Position numbers and translations under genes: made by a program. A model generated the notes under the pieces. That model searched no databases. It was given only the letters and a program-made list of their open reading frames with translations, and was not told the DNA's origin. Positions 34,058 through 43,900 of a DNA stretch of 64,000 nt are shown in pieces. The DNA comes from Actinomycetota bacterium (lineage in GTDB: Bacteria; Actinomycetota; Actinomycetes; Streptosporangiales; Streptosporangiaceae), in the NCBI GenBank assembly GCA_021324595.1, contig JAJPIV010000024.1:35427-99426 (forward strand), written 5' to 3'. Each line of letters opens with the position of its first letter. Positions within the stretch are counted from its first letter, which is position 1.

Positions 34058-35223
34058 GCCCGGCCCGCCCATTCCGGGCGGCTCGCCGCCACCACCGTGG
34101 CCCCGGTGAAATCCGTCATCGCCACGTCCGCGTCCAGCCGCTGCCCCGCGGCCCGCAGCAGCACGGAGCGGACCCGCCGGCACAACTCGTCGCCGGCCGG
34201 CCTCAGGAGCCCGGCCCGCTCCCAGATCTCGTAGGCGTGCCGGCCGGTGTTCGCGGCGGCGACCTCCGCCGCCAGCGCCGCGCTGCCGCCCGCGGCCCTG
34301 GTCACCTCCCCCAGCAAGCCCAGGTCGACCCTGGACCGGGTGTAGTGGGTCATCAGCGTCCCCGCGGCCAGCTTGGCGAGCTTGCCGGCCATGCCCACGA
34401 AGATCACCCCGGCCAGCCCGGCGGCCAGGGCGCGGCGCACGGCTGCGCCGGTGAAGTCGCCGACCTCCACGAAGCACACCTCCGCCAGGCCGGGCAGCAT
34501 CGCCATGGCGCCCCGCTCGGTGCGCCCGCCGGTGCACAGGACGGCGGTCCGCTCACCCTGCGCGGCCATGACCGAGATCGCCTGCTCCACGCTCGCGCGC
34601 CAGGACGCCGTCGAGAACGGCCGCACGATGCCGGTGGTGCCCAGGATGGAGATGCCGCCGAGGATTCCCAGCCGGGCGTTGGTGTTCTTGCGGGCCATCC
34701 GCTCGCCGCCCGGGACGCTGATCACCACCCGGACCCCGGTGACCGCGAGATCCACGACCTCGCCGACGGCCTGGGCGATCATCGCCCGCGGCACGGACGT
34801 GATCGCGGGCTCGCCGACCTCGATGCCCAGCCCGGGCTTGGTGACGATCCCGACGCCCTCACCGCCCTCCAGCGCCACGCCCGCCCCCGCCTCCCACCGG
34901 ACCCGCGCGGTCAGGTGCGCGCCGTGGGTCACGTCGGGATCGTCACCGGCGTCCTTCACCACCACCGCGGTGGCCTGCCGGGCGTCATACGCGCAGGACT
35001 CCACCGTGAAGCCGACCCGCCGCCCGCCCGGCAGCGCGACCTCCACGAAGTCCTGGCCCGCCTGGTCGCGCAGGGCCGTGACGGCGGCCTTGGCGGCGGC
35101 CGACGCGCAGGTCCCCGTGGTCCAGCCGGTGCGCAGGGCACGATCCCGGACCCTGGCCGTGCGCGGCAGGTCCGGCTCGCGCAGGTCCGGCTCGCCCATG
35201 CCGATCGCCTCACCTCCGGTCAT
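34054..35223 (-). CDS. cbiD: Cobalt-precorrin-5B C1-methyltransferase CbiD
   Basis: A 389-residue enzyme of the CbiD family (LRTGWTTGTCASAAAKAA near the start; MAGKLAKLAAGTLMTHYTRSR near residue 275). CbiD replaces CobF of the aerobic route and methylates C1. The start needs a choice: ATG 35223 has GGAGGG eight bases upstream and overlaps cobM by 14 bp; GTG 35226/35229 or ATG 35199 (with GGAGGTGAGG before it) are alternatives. I prefer 35223. Confidence 0.92.
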   Translation of the reverse strand: MTGGEAIGMGEPDLREPDLPRTARVRDRALRTGWTTGTCASAAAKAAVTALRDQAGQDFVEVALPGGRRVGFTVESCAYDARQATAVVVKDAGDDPDVTHGAHLTARVRWEAGAGVALEGGEGVGIVTKPGLGIEVGEPAITSVPRAMIAQAVGEVVDLAVTGVRVVISVPGGERMARKNTNARLGILGGISILGTTGIVRPFSTASWRASVEQAISVMAAQGERTAVLCTGGRTERGAMAMLPGLAEVCFVEVGDFTGAAVRRALAAGLAGVIFVGMAGKLAKLAAGTLMTHYTRSRVDLGLLGEVTRAAGGSAALAAEVAAANTGRHAYEIWERAGLLRPAGDELCRRVRSVLLRAAGQRLDADVAMTDFTGATVVAASRPEWAGRA

Positions 35224-36052
35224 CACCACGTCCCTCCGGCGAGCGCTCGCCCGGCCGCGCCTGCCGCAGCGAGCGGCGGGCGGCCAGGTCGGCCCGCCGG
35301 TGCCCGTGGAAATGGCCCGGGTGGTACAGGTGCGATCGCGTGCCCCGGGCGGCCAGCGCGGGCCCGATCAGGAACAGGGTGTGCTTCCACAGCTTGTGGT
35401 CCCGGGCCGTTCGCGCCAGGGTGGCCACGGTGCACTCGGCGACCAGCTCATCCGGCCAGGTGGCCCGGTGGGCCACCAGCACCGGGGTGTCCGGCGGGTA
35501 GCCGCCGGACAGCAGCGCCGCCTGCACCTGGCCGGACCGTGCGGCGGACAGGAACACCGCCATGGTCGCGCCGTGCCGGGCCAGCCCGGCCAGGTCCTCG
35601 CCCGCGGGCACGGGGGTCTTGCCGCCGCCGAGCCGGGTGAGGATCACCGACTGGGCGACCTCGGGCACAGTCAGCTCCCGCCCGGCGATCGCGGCCACCG
35701 CGGCGTAGGCGCTGACCCCGGGCACCGTCTCATGCGGCAGCCCGAGCTGCTCGCACAGCTCCCGCTGCTCCGCGACCGCGCCCCACAGCGCCGGGTCGCC
35801 AGAGTGGACGCGGGCCACCACCAGGTCCTCGGCCACGGCCCGCTCGTACAGCGGCCGGATACCCTCAAGCGGCAGTGCCGCCGAGTCCACGATCTGCGCG
35901 CCCGGCCGCGCGTGCGCGAGCACGCCCGGCTGGACGAGGCTGGCGGCCCAGATCACGATGTCAGCCTCGGCGATGACGCGGGCGGCCCGCAGGGTCAGCA
36001 GGTCGGGGGCGCCCGGGCCCGCCCCGACGAACCAGACCTTGGCGCGCCTCAC
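35210..36052 (-). CDS. cobM: Precorrin-4 C11-methyltransferase CobM/CbiF
   Basis: A 280-residue tetrapyrrole methylase. The SAM loop is FVGAGPGAPDLLT, followed by DIVIWAASLVQPGVL, HSGDPALWGAVAEQ and PGVSAYAAVAAIAGRELT. It methylates C11 of precorrin-4. It starts at GTG 36052 (GTGA overlap with cobI) and overlaps the cbiD start by 14 bp, the longest overlap in this part of the operon. Confidence 0.95.
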   Translation of the reverse strand: MRRAKVWFVGAGPGAPDLLTLRAARVIAEADIVIWAASLVQPGVLAHARPGAQIVDSAALPLEGIRPLYERAVAEDLVVARVHSGDPALWGAVAEQRELCEQLGLPHETVPGVSAYAAVAAIAGRELTVPEVAQSVILTRLGGGKTPVPAGEDLAGLARHGATMAVFLSAARSGQVQAALLSGGYPPDTPVLVAHRATWPDELVAECTVATLARTARDHKLWKHTLFLIGPALAARGTRSHLYHPGHFHGHRRADLAARRSLRQARPGERSPEGRGDDRR

Positions 36053-36789
36053 CGCGTGCCCCCGGGTGCCCCGCGCCGGGCAGGGACCAGCAGGACCGAC
36101 AGGTACGGGGCGGGCCCGGTCACCTCCGCGGCGGGGCGGATGTCCTCGCCGGGCAGTCCCAGGCTGGCGCCGTGCACCGCCGTGCCGAGGCGGCCTGCGT
36201 CGCGGACCGCGGCCAGCACGCCGGGCAGGTGGCGGCCGCTCTTGTACCCCACGACCGTGTCGTGGGCAGCCAGGGCCTCCCGGAACCTGCCCGCCCCGGC
36301 GGTCAGCGGCAGCAGCGCCAGCGACTCCCCTCCCGCGCACAGCACCGTGCCGCTGCGCGCGGCGAGATCCTGCATCGCGGTGATCCCGGGGACCGTGATC
36401 ACCGCGATGCCGGGCAGGCGCGCCCGCGCCGCGGCGGCCAGGTGCGTGAAGGTGGAGTAGATGTTCGGATCACCGATGGTCGCGTACGCGACGAGCGCCG
36501 CCCCGTCCGAGAACGCCGCGGCGACCTGCGCCGCCGCCGCGTCCCAGGGGGCCTCCCGCCGGCCCGGCCGCCCCGGCTCGCCGAGCGCGAAGACCACCCG
36601 CCGGATCCGGTCATGCCCGACAATGGCCCGCACGGTCGCCTCGGCGCGTCCTGGCTCGCCGGAGTCCAGCACGGGCACCAGCACCAGGTCCGCCTCGGAC
36701 AGCACCCGCACCGCCTTGACCGTGATCAGCTCCGGGTCGCCCGGGCCGACCCCCACGCCGGCCAGCGTCGGCTTCGCCCTGGCGCTCAC
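36049..36789 (-). CDS. cobI: Precorrin-2 C20-methyltransferase CobI/CbiL
   Basis: A 246-residue methylase. GVGVGPGDPELITVKAV at the N terminus and AYATIGDPNIYSTFTHL are the CobI/CbiL marks, and PGITAMQDLAARSG follows. It methylates C20 of precorrin-2 or its cobalt form. It starts at GTG 36789, a GTGA overlap with the cobB stop. In several actinomycetes this gene is fused to cobJ; here cobJ is instead fused to cbiG. Confidence 0.95.
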   Translation of the reverse strand: MSARAKPTLAGVGVGPGDPELITVKAVRVLSEADLVLVPVLDSGEPGRAEATVRAIVGHDRIRRVVFALGEPGRPGRREAPWDAAAAQVAAAFSDGAALVAYATIGDPNIYSTFTHLAAAARARLPGIAVITVPGITAMQDLAARSGTVLCAGGESLALLPLTAGAGRFREALAAHDTVVGYKSGRHLPGVLAAVRDAGRLGTAVHGASLGLPGEDIRPAAEVTGPAPYLSVLLVPARRGAPGGTR

Positions 36790-38219
36790 GCGGCCGCCCC
36801 CACCAGGCGCGCTGCGATCTCCGGCTGGCCCGCCCAGTGCAGGTGCAGGTAGGAGGCGTGAACCCGGCGCCGGATGAAGCCCTCGGGCCGGCCGTCCACG
36901 GCCCACGCCGGGCAGGCAGGCTCGTCCGGGACCGGGCGGCCGGTGACGGATCCGCCGGTGACGGGGCCGCCCGGCGCCCGGGCGCTCCCCGGGACCCCGG
37001 GCCCTTCCGGGGTGGCGGTGTCCGGCGCGACCGTGGTCCGGTGGAACTCGTGGCCGCGCACGGCCAGCCCGGCGGGGGCGAGCACCGAGTCGGCGGCCGC
37101 GACGGCGTCCCGGTAGCCCAGGGTCAGCCGCCCGGTCATCCGGGCGCGGAGCGGCAGCACGCCGCACATCGGCTGGCCGTCGAGCTCCCGGGCGAGGTAG
37201 AGCAGCCCGGCGCATTCGGCGGCCACCGGGACCCCCGACCGCGCCAGCCGTGCCACCTGCGCGCGCAGGCGCCCGTTGGCCGACAGCTCGCCGGCGTGCT
37301 CCTCGGGGAAGCCGCCGCCGATCACGATCGCGCGGGTGCCGGGCGGGAGCGCCTCATCCCGCAGCGGGTCGAACGTGACCACCTGCGCCCCGGCGGCGGC
37401 GAGCAGCTCGGTTGCCTCGGCGTACCCGAACGTGAAGGCGGCACCCCCCGCCACCGCCACCACCGGCGACTCCTGACCGGCCGGCCGGGCCGGGCGCGGC
37501 GGCGCCCAGGCCGGGGAGGCGAGCGGGGCGGCAGTGCGCGCCAGCGCCATCACCGCCTCCAGGTCGACGGACCGGGCGACCAGGGCGCCGAGCCGGCGGA
37601 CGGTCTTCGCCGCCGCCCCGGCCCGCTCCGCGGCGGGAACCAGGCCGAGGTGGCGGGACGGGATGGCCAGCGAGTCGTCGCGGGGCAGCGCGCCGAGCAC
37701 CGGGATGCCGGTGCCGGCCAGCGCCGCGCGCAGGATCTGCTCATGCCGCGGCGAGGACACCCGGTTGAGCACCACCCCGCCGAGCCGGACCCGGGGGTCG
37801 TGGCCGGCGAAGCCGGCCACCAGCGCGGCCACCGAGGCGCCCTGCCCGGCGGCGTCCACGACCAGCAGCACCGGGGCGCAGACCAGGCGGGCGAGGTGCG
37901 CGGTGGATCCCTCGCCCGTGGCGCCCCGCCCGTCGAACAGGCCCATGGCCCCTTCGATCACGGCGATGTCCGCCCCGGACGCGCCCCATCGCAGCAGCGG
38001 CGCCATCAGCCCCTCGCCGCACAGCACGGGGTCAAGGTTGCGCCCCGGCCGCCCGGTCGCCAGCGCGTGGTAGCCGGGGTCGATGTAGTCGGGCCCCGCC
38101 TTGTGGCCGGACACCGCGAGGCCGAGCCCGCGCAGCGCCGCCATCAGGCCGGTGGCCACCGTGGTCTTGCCGCTCCCGGACGCGGGCGCGGCCACCACCA
38201 GGCGCGGCAGCGTCACCAT
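36786..38219 (-). CDS. cobB: Cobyrinic acid a,c-diamide synthase CobB/CbiA
   Basis: A 477-residue ATP-dependent amidase. The P-loop ASGSGKTTVATGL is at residues 12-24; GHKAGPDYIDPGYH and EGAMGLFDG follow. The glutaminase half has AAECAGLLYL with the nucleophile Cys and the His in GHEFH. A 45-residue Pro/Gly/Thr-rich insertion sits before the final strands (around residues 395-435). The start, ATG 38219 or GTG 38216, lies inside the cobO stop overlap. Confidence 0.94.
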   Translation of the reverse strand: MVTLPRLVVAAPASGSGKTTVATGLMAALRGLGLAVSGHKAGPDYIDPGYHALATGRPGRNLDPVLCGEGLMAPLLRWGASGADIAVIEGAMGLFDGRGATGEGSTAHLARLVCAPVLLVVDAAGQGASVAALVAGFAGHDPRVRLGGVVLNRVSSPRHEQILRAALAGTGIPVLGALPRDDSLAIPSRHLGLVPAAERAGAAAKTVRRLGALVARSVDLEAVMALARTAAPLASPAWAPPRPARPAGQESPVVAVAGGAAFTFGYAEATELLAAAGAQVVTFDPLRDEALPPGTRAIVIGGGFPEEHAGELSANGRLRAQVARLARSGVPVAAECAGLLYLARELDGQPMCGVLPLRARMTGRLTLGYRDAVAAADSVLAPAGLAVRGHEFHRTTVAPDTATPEGPGVPGSARAPGGPVTGGSVTGRPVPDEPACPAWAVDGRPEGFIRRRVHASYLHLHWAGQPEIAARLVGAAA

Positions 38220-38827
38220 TCGATGCCCCCCTGGCCCTTCTGCCCGGCGTCCATCGGGTGCTTGATCTTGGTCATCTCGGTGACCAGGTCGGCGGCGGCG
38301 ACCAGCCGGGGATCGGCCTGGCGCCCGGTGATGACCACGTGCTGGTGCCCGGGGCGGCGCGCCAGGGCGGCGAGCACGTCGTCGAGGCCGATCCAGCCCC
38401 ACCGCAGCGGGTAGGTGAACTCGTCGAGCACGTAGAAGCGGTACCGCTGCGCGGCGAGGTCCCGCTTGACCTGCTCCCAGCCTTCCCGGGCGTCGGCGGC
38501 GTGATCCGCGGCGTCCCGCCGGCGCTGGATCCAGGACCAGCCCTCCCCCATCTTGTGCCAGGTGACGGGGGCGCCCTCGCCCGTGCTCGCGTGCAGGCGG
38601 GCCAGCGCGCGGAACGCGGCCTCCTCCCCGGTGCGCCACCTGGCGCTCTTGACGAACTGGTACACCACGATCGGCCAGCCCTGGTGCCAGGCGCGCAGGG
38701 CCAGCCCGAACGCGGCGGTGGACTTGCCCTTCATGTCACCGGTGTGCACGATCACCAGCGGACGGTGGCGGCGCTGGCGGGTGGTGAGCCCGTCGTCGGG
38801 GACGACGGGCGGCTTCCCCTGGGGCAT
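38213..38827 (-). CDS. cobO: Cob(I)yrinic acid a,c-diamide adenosyltransferase CobO
   Basis: A 204-residue enzyme of the CobA/CobO/BtuR family. P-loop HTGDMKGKSTAAFGLALRA, then YQFVKSARWRTGEE, and the conserved VLDEFTYPLRWGW and VITGRQADPRL. It attaches the 5'-deoxyadenosyl group to Co(I). Its ATG shares one base with the stop of the chelatase gene (TGATG) and its stop overlaps cobB. Confidence 0.96.
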   Translation of the reverse strand: MPQGKPPVVPDDGLTTRQRRHRPLVIVHTGDMKGKSTAAFGLALRAWHQGWPIVVYQFVKSARWRTGEEAAFRALARLHASTGEGAPVTWHKMGEGWSWIQRRRDAADHAADAREGWEQVKRDLAAQRYRFYVLDEFTYPLRWGWIGLDDVLAALARRPGHQHVVITGRQADPRLVAAADLVTEMTKIKHPMDAGQKGQGGIEW

Positions 38828-40953
38828 CAGGCGGCTCCCTTCAGGGCGCGGACGGATTCGGCCAGCAGGCTCGCGGCCAGGTCGCGCTGGCGCAGCAGGG
38901 TGCCGCGCAGATCGCCCGCGAGCCGGGCAGCCAGCCCCAGCCGTACCGGCCCGGCCTCGCAGTCCACGACCACGCTGGCGACCCCGGCCGCGGCCAGCAG
39001 GGCGGCGGCCCGGCGGGCATCGGCCACCGCGCTCTGCCCGCCGGTGGCGCGCCCGTCGGTCACGACCACCAGCAGTGCCCGCCGGCGGGGATCGCGGAGG
39101 CGCTCGGCGCGCAGCACCTGGTGCGCCCGCAGCAGGCCCGCGGCCAGCGGGGTGCGCCCGCCGGCGGGCAGTGCCGCCAGCCGGGTGGCCGCGGCCTGCA
39201 CCGAGAACGTGGGCGGCAGCACCAGCTCCGCGCCGCCGGCCCGGAAGACGACCAGCCCGACCTTGTCCCGCCGCTGATAGGCATCGACCAGCAGGGACAG
39301 GATCGCGCCCTTGACCGCGCTCATCCGGGACCTGGCCGCCATCGACCCGCTGGCGTCCACCAGGAAGAGGAGCAGGTTGCTCTCCCTGCCTTCCGTCCGC
39401 GCCTCCCGCAGGTCGCCGCGGCGCAGCCGGAACGGCCGCGCTCGCTGGCCGGGCGGGCAGCCGGGCAGCCCCGCCCGGCCCCGCGCCGCCTGGTGCGGGG
39501 CGGCGGCGGCGATGGTCGCGGGCAGGTGGACCCGGCCAAGGCGGCCTTGCGGCAGCCTGGCGCCGGTCACCCGGCCGCTGCCAGCGCGGGACCGTGACCT
39601 CCGGCCGGGTGCCCCGGCTCCGATCCCCGGCACGTCCAGCCGCCTGACCCGGAAGACCGGCCCGGGGGTGGCAGCGGGGAGCCGCGGGCCCCCGGGGTCG
39701 CCCGGGTCCCCGCCGCGGCCGGCGCCCGCGGCCCGGTCACCGCCGTGCGGGCCGGTCCGGCCGGCTCCGGGCTGGCCGGCGCCGGCCAGCTGGCCCCCGC
39801 CGGCCCGGCCGGCGCCCGGGCCGGCGGCCGCGGCGCCGTCGCCAGCGCCCGCCCGGCCACCGCTGCCGCCGTCCGGACCGTCGCCAGGGTCGTGATCCGG
39901 CCCGGCCCCCCGGTGGCAGGCGTCCCCTCCCGCGTCCCGCTCCGCCGCCTCGGCGATGACCCGGTCGAGCTCGTCGTCTCCGACCCCCGGCGCGTCGAAC
40001 GGCTGGCGGCGGCGGCGGTGCGGCAGGGCCATCCGGGCCGCGGCCCGGATGTCCTGGCCGTTGACCTCACCGCGCCCGGCCCATGCCGCGTGCGCCAGCG
40101 CGGCCCGCGCGGTGACCAGGTCCGCCCGCAGGCCGTCCGCCCCGAACGCCGCGCACACCGAGGCCACCTGCCGCAGGGCCTCCTCTGGCAGCGCCACCTG
40201 CGGAAGCCTGCGGCGCGCCGCCGCGATCCGGCCGGCCAGCGCGGCCTCCGCCTCCGCCCAGGCGGCCGTGAACGCGGCCGGGTCGCGGTCGTAGGCCAGC
40301 CGGCGGCGGATGACCTCCGCCCGCAGTGCCGCGTCCCGGGGCGCGGCCGCCTCCACGGCCAGGCCGAACCGGTCCAGCAGCTGCGGGCGCAGCTCGCCCT
40401 CCTCCGGGTTCATCGTCCCGACCAGCAGGAACCTGGCGGCGTGCCGCACCGAGACGCCCTCCCGCTCGACGTGGCAGGTCCCCAGCGCCGCCGCGTCCAG
40501 CAGCAGGTCCACCAGGTGATCGGGCAGCAGGTTGACCTCATCGACGTAAAGGACGCCGCGATGGGCGCGGGCGAGCAGGCCAGGCTCATAGGCGGTGACC
40601 CCCTCGGTGAGCACCCGCTCGAGGTCCAGCGCCCCCACGAGCCGGTCCTCGGTGGCGCCGACCGGGAGCTCCACGAGCCGGGCCGGGCGGTCCAGCGGTG
40701 CCGCCCCCTGGTGGGGGCCGTCCGGGCAGCCGGGGTCCGGCGCCGCCGGGTCGCAGCTGAACCGGCACCCGGCCAGGACCGGCACCGGGGGCAGCACCGC
40801 GGCCAGCGCCCGGACCATGGTGGACTTGGCGGTGCCTTTCTCGCCGCGCACCAGCACCCCGCCGATCGCGGGCGAGACCGCGTTGAGGATCAGCGCCAGC
40901 CGCAGGTCGTCCATCCCGACGACGGCGCTGAACGGGAAGCCCGCAGAGCTCAC
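38827..40953 (-). CDS. ChlI-ChlD type chelatase subunit (AAA plus VWA)
   Basis: A 708-residue protein combining an AAA+ domain (Walker A GEKGTAKST, Walker B VLYVDEVNLLPD, about residues 1-330), a Pro/Gly/Ala-rich acidic linker of about 150 residues, and a C-terminal VWA domain with the MIDAS motif DASGS (about residue 533) and TDGRAT. It corresponds to fused CobS/CobT-type or magnesium-chelatase I/D subunits that energise CobN. The GTG at 40953 overlaps the cobN stop as GTGA. Together with CobN it would make the ATP-dependent late cobaltochelatase. Confidence 0.92.
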   Translation of the reverse strand: MSSAGFPFSAVVGMDDLRLALILNAVSPAIGGVLVRGEKGTAKSTMVRALAAVLPPVPVLAGCRFSCDPAAPDPGCPDGPHQGAAPLDRPARLVELPVGATEDRLVGALDLERVLTEGVTAYEPGLLARAHRGVLYVDEVNLLPDHLVDLLLDAAALGTCHVEREGVSVRHAARFLLVGTMNPEEGELRPQLLDRFGLAVEAAAPRDAALRAEVIRRRLAYDRDPAAFTAAWAEAEAALAGRIAAARRRLPQVALPEEALRQVASVCAAFGADGLRADLVTARAALAHAAWAGRGEVNGQDIRAAARMALPHRRRRQPFDAPGVGDDELDRVIAEAAERDAGGDACHRGAGPDHDPGDGPDGGSGGRAGAGDGAAAAGPGAGRAGGGQLAGAGQPGAGRTGPHGGDRAAGAGRGGDPGDPGGPRLPAATPGPVFRVRRLDVPGIGAGAPGRRSRSRAGSGRVTGARLPQGRLGRVHLPATIAAAAPHQAARGRAGLPGCPPGQRARPFRLRRGDLREARTEGRESNLLLFLVDASGSMAARSRMSAVKGAILSLLVDAYQRRDKVGLVVFRAGGAELVLPPTFSVQAAATRLAALPAGGRTPLAAGLLRAHQVLRAERLRDPRRRALLVVVTDGRATGGQSAVADARRAAALLAAAGVASVVVDCEAGPVRLGLAARLAGDLRGTLLRQRDLAASLLAESVRALKGAA

Positions 40954-43900
40954 TCGCCCGCTCCCTCCAGGCCGGATTCCATCTCCAGGTACACGTCCCG
41001 CAGCCGCTCGATGAGCTCCGGCGGGGGCTGCGCCCACAGGCCGCGGGCGGCCGCCTCCAGCAGCCGGCCGGCGATGTCGCGCAGTGCCCACGGGTTGGCC
41101 TGCCGCAGGAACCCGCTCACGTCCTCGCCGAGCACGTAGGTCTGCGCGAGCTGGCGGTACATCCAGTCCTCCACCACGCCCGCGGTGGCGTCGTAGCCGA
41201 ACAGGTAGTCCACGGTCGCGGCCAGCTCGAAGCCGCCCTTGTACCCGTGGCGGGCCATGGCGGCCAGCCACCGGGGGTTGACGACCCGGGACCGGAAGAC
41301 CCGCCGCGCCTCCTGCGCCAGGGAGCGGGTGCGCACCTGGTCCGGCACGGCCGAGTCGCCGATGTAGGCATGCGGCTGCCGGCCGGTGAGGTGGCGGACC
41401 GTCGCGATCATGCCGCCGTGGAACTGGAAGTAGTCGTCGGAGTCGGCGATGTCGTGCTCGCGGGTGTCGGCGTTCTTCGCGGCCACCGCGATCCGCCGGA
41501 AGCTGGACTCCATCTCCGCCCGGGCGGCCCGGCCGTCCAGCCCGCGGCCGTAGGCGTGCCCGCCCCACGCCGCGTAGACCTCGGCCAGGTCGGCGTCGCC
41601 GCTCCAGTTGCCGGCGTCGATCAGCGGCAGCAGGCCGGCTCCGTACGCGCCGGGTGGCGAGCCGAAGATCCGGGTGGTCGCCCGGCGCAGGTCCCCGTGG
41701 GCGCGCAGGTCCTCCGCCACGTGCGCGCGCAGGTAGTTGGCCTCGGGCGGCTCGTCCAGGCCGGCGACCGCCGTGATGGCGTCGTCCAGCAGCGTGATCA
41801 CGTGCGGGAAGGCGTCCCGGAAGAAGCCGGAGATGCGCACGGTCACGTCGATGCGGGGACGGCCCAGCTCGCCGAGGGGGACGACCTCGAACCCGGTGAC
41901 CCGGCGCGAGGCGTCATCCCAGGTGGGCCGGCAGCCGATGAGGGCCAGCACCTCGGCGATGTCGTCGCCCTGCGTCCGCATGGCGGACGTGCCCCAGACG
42001 GTGAGCCCGACCGAGCGGGGGTAGGCCCCGGCGTCCGCCAGGTGCCGGGCGACCAGTGAGGCGGCCAGGGCGCTGCCGGTCTGCCACGCGGTGCGGGAGG
42101 GGATCGCCTTCGGGTCCACCGAGTAGAAGTTGCGGCCGGTCGGCAGCGTGTTCACCAGCCCGCGAGTCGGCGACCCCGATGGCCCGGCCGGGACGTACCT
42201 CCCGTCGAGCGCGCGCAGCACGTGGGCGACCTCCTGCGTGGTGCGGGCCAGGCGGGGAGCGACCTCGGTGGCGGCGAACTCGAGCACGCCCGCCACCTGC
42301 GGCGGCACCTCGCCGAGCACTCCGGCCGTCACGTCCGCCGCCTTGGCCGGATCCCAGCCCGTCGCGGCGAGCCCGGCGATGAGCCGGGCGGCGGCCGCCT
42401 CCAGCAGGTCCACGGCATCGGCGCCGGTGCGGTCCGGGGCGCCCGGGCGGCCCGCTGCGGCCGCCAGCGAGGCGGGCACGGCGACGGCGCGGCCGGGCTC
42501 GCTGAGCAGGCTGGCCTCGTCCAGGCCGGCGTGGGCGGCGATGGCGGCGCGCAGGCCGGGCAGTGCCTGGCGGCCGCCCCAGACCTGGGACGCCCGCAGC
42601 ACCGCGAGCACGGTCGCGGCCTGCTGGTCTCCCGCGGGCGGGCTGCCGAGCACGTGCAGACCGTCGCGGATCACGGCGTCCTTCACCTCGCACAGGTAGC
42701 CGTCCACGTGCAGCACGAAGTCGTCGAACGCCTCCGGGCCGGGCTGGGAGGCGACCTGGAGGTCGTGGTGAAGCTCCGCGGACCGCACCAGCTCCCAGAT
42801 CTGGCCGCGCACCGCCGGCAGCTTGGCCGGGTCCAGCGCGCTCACCGTCGCGTACTCGTCCAGCATCTGCTCCAGCCTGGCCAGGTCGCCGTAGGTGTCG
42901 GCGCGGGCCATTGGCGGGATGAGGTGGTCGACGATGGTCGCGTGGGCGCGCCGCTTGGCCTGGGTGCCCTCCCCGGGGTCGTTGACGATGAACGGGTAGA
43001 TCAGCGGCAGGCCGCCCAGCGCCGCGTCGGGGGCGCACTCCGCGGACAGCCCGAGCCCCTTGCCCGGCAGCCACTCCAGCGTGCCGTGCTTGCCCAGGTG
43101 GATGAGGGCGTCCGCGTGCCAGCAGCGGCGCGCCCACCAGTAGGCGGCCAGGTAGTGGTGGGACGGGGGCAGGTCCGGGTCGTGGTAGATCGCGACCGGG
43201 TTCTCCCCGAACCCGCGCGGCGGCTGGATCATGACGACGACGTTGCCGAACCGAAGGCCGGCGAGCACGATGTCGCCGGCGTCGGTGTACAGGCTGCCGG
43301 GCGGCTCGCCCCAGTGCCTGCGGATGCCGTCGGCCAGCCCGGCGGGCAGCTGCGCGAACCACTGCCGGTAGGCGGCCGCGGGCATCCGCAGCGGCGCGGC
43401 GGCGAGCTGCTCGTCGGTGAGCCACTCCGTGTCATACCCGCCGGCCGCGATGAGCTGGCTCATCAGCGCGTCGCCGTCGCCGGGGACGTGGTCGCCGAGA
43501 TCGTAGCCCGCCTCCCGCAGCGCCCGCAGCAGCGCGATGACGGAGGCGGGGGTCTCCAGGCCGACGGCGTTGCCGATCCGGGCGTGCCTGGTCGGGTAGG
43601 ACGAGAGCATGATCACCAGCCGCCGGCTGGCCGGCGGTATCCGCCGCAGCCGGGCGTGGGCGACCGCGATCTGGGCCACCCGAGCGGCCCGCTCGGGGTC
43701 CGCCACGTAGCTGGGCACTCCGTCCGCATCCGCCTCCTTGAAGGAGAACGGCACCGTGATGAGCCGCCCGTCGAACTCCGGCACGGCCACCTGCATCGCC
43801 GCGTCCAGCGGGGACAGCGCCGCCCGGGAGTCCTGCCACGCCGCCCGGCCGCCGGTGAGGCAGAGGGCCTGCAGCACTGGCACGTCGAGGCTGGCCAGCT

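Noticed and set aside
35229..36340. N-terminal extension of cobM beyond GTG 36052
   Set aside because: The extra residues are antisense-like Arg/Gly-rich sequence inside cobI; the GTGA overlap gives the normal family start.
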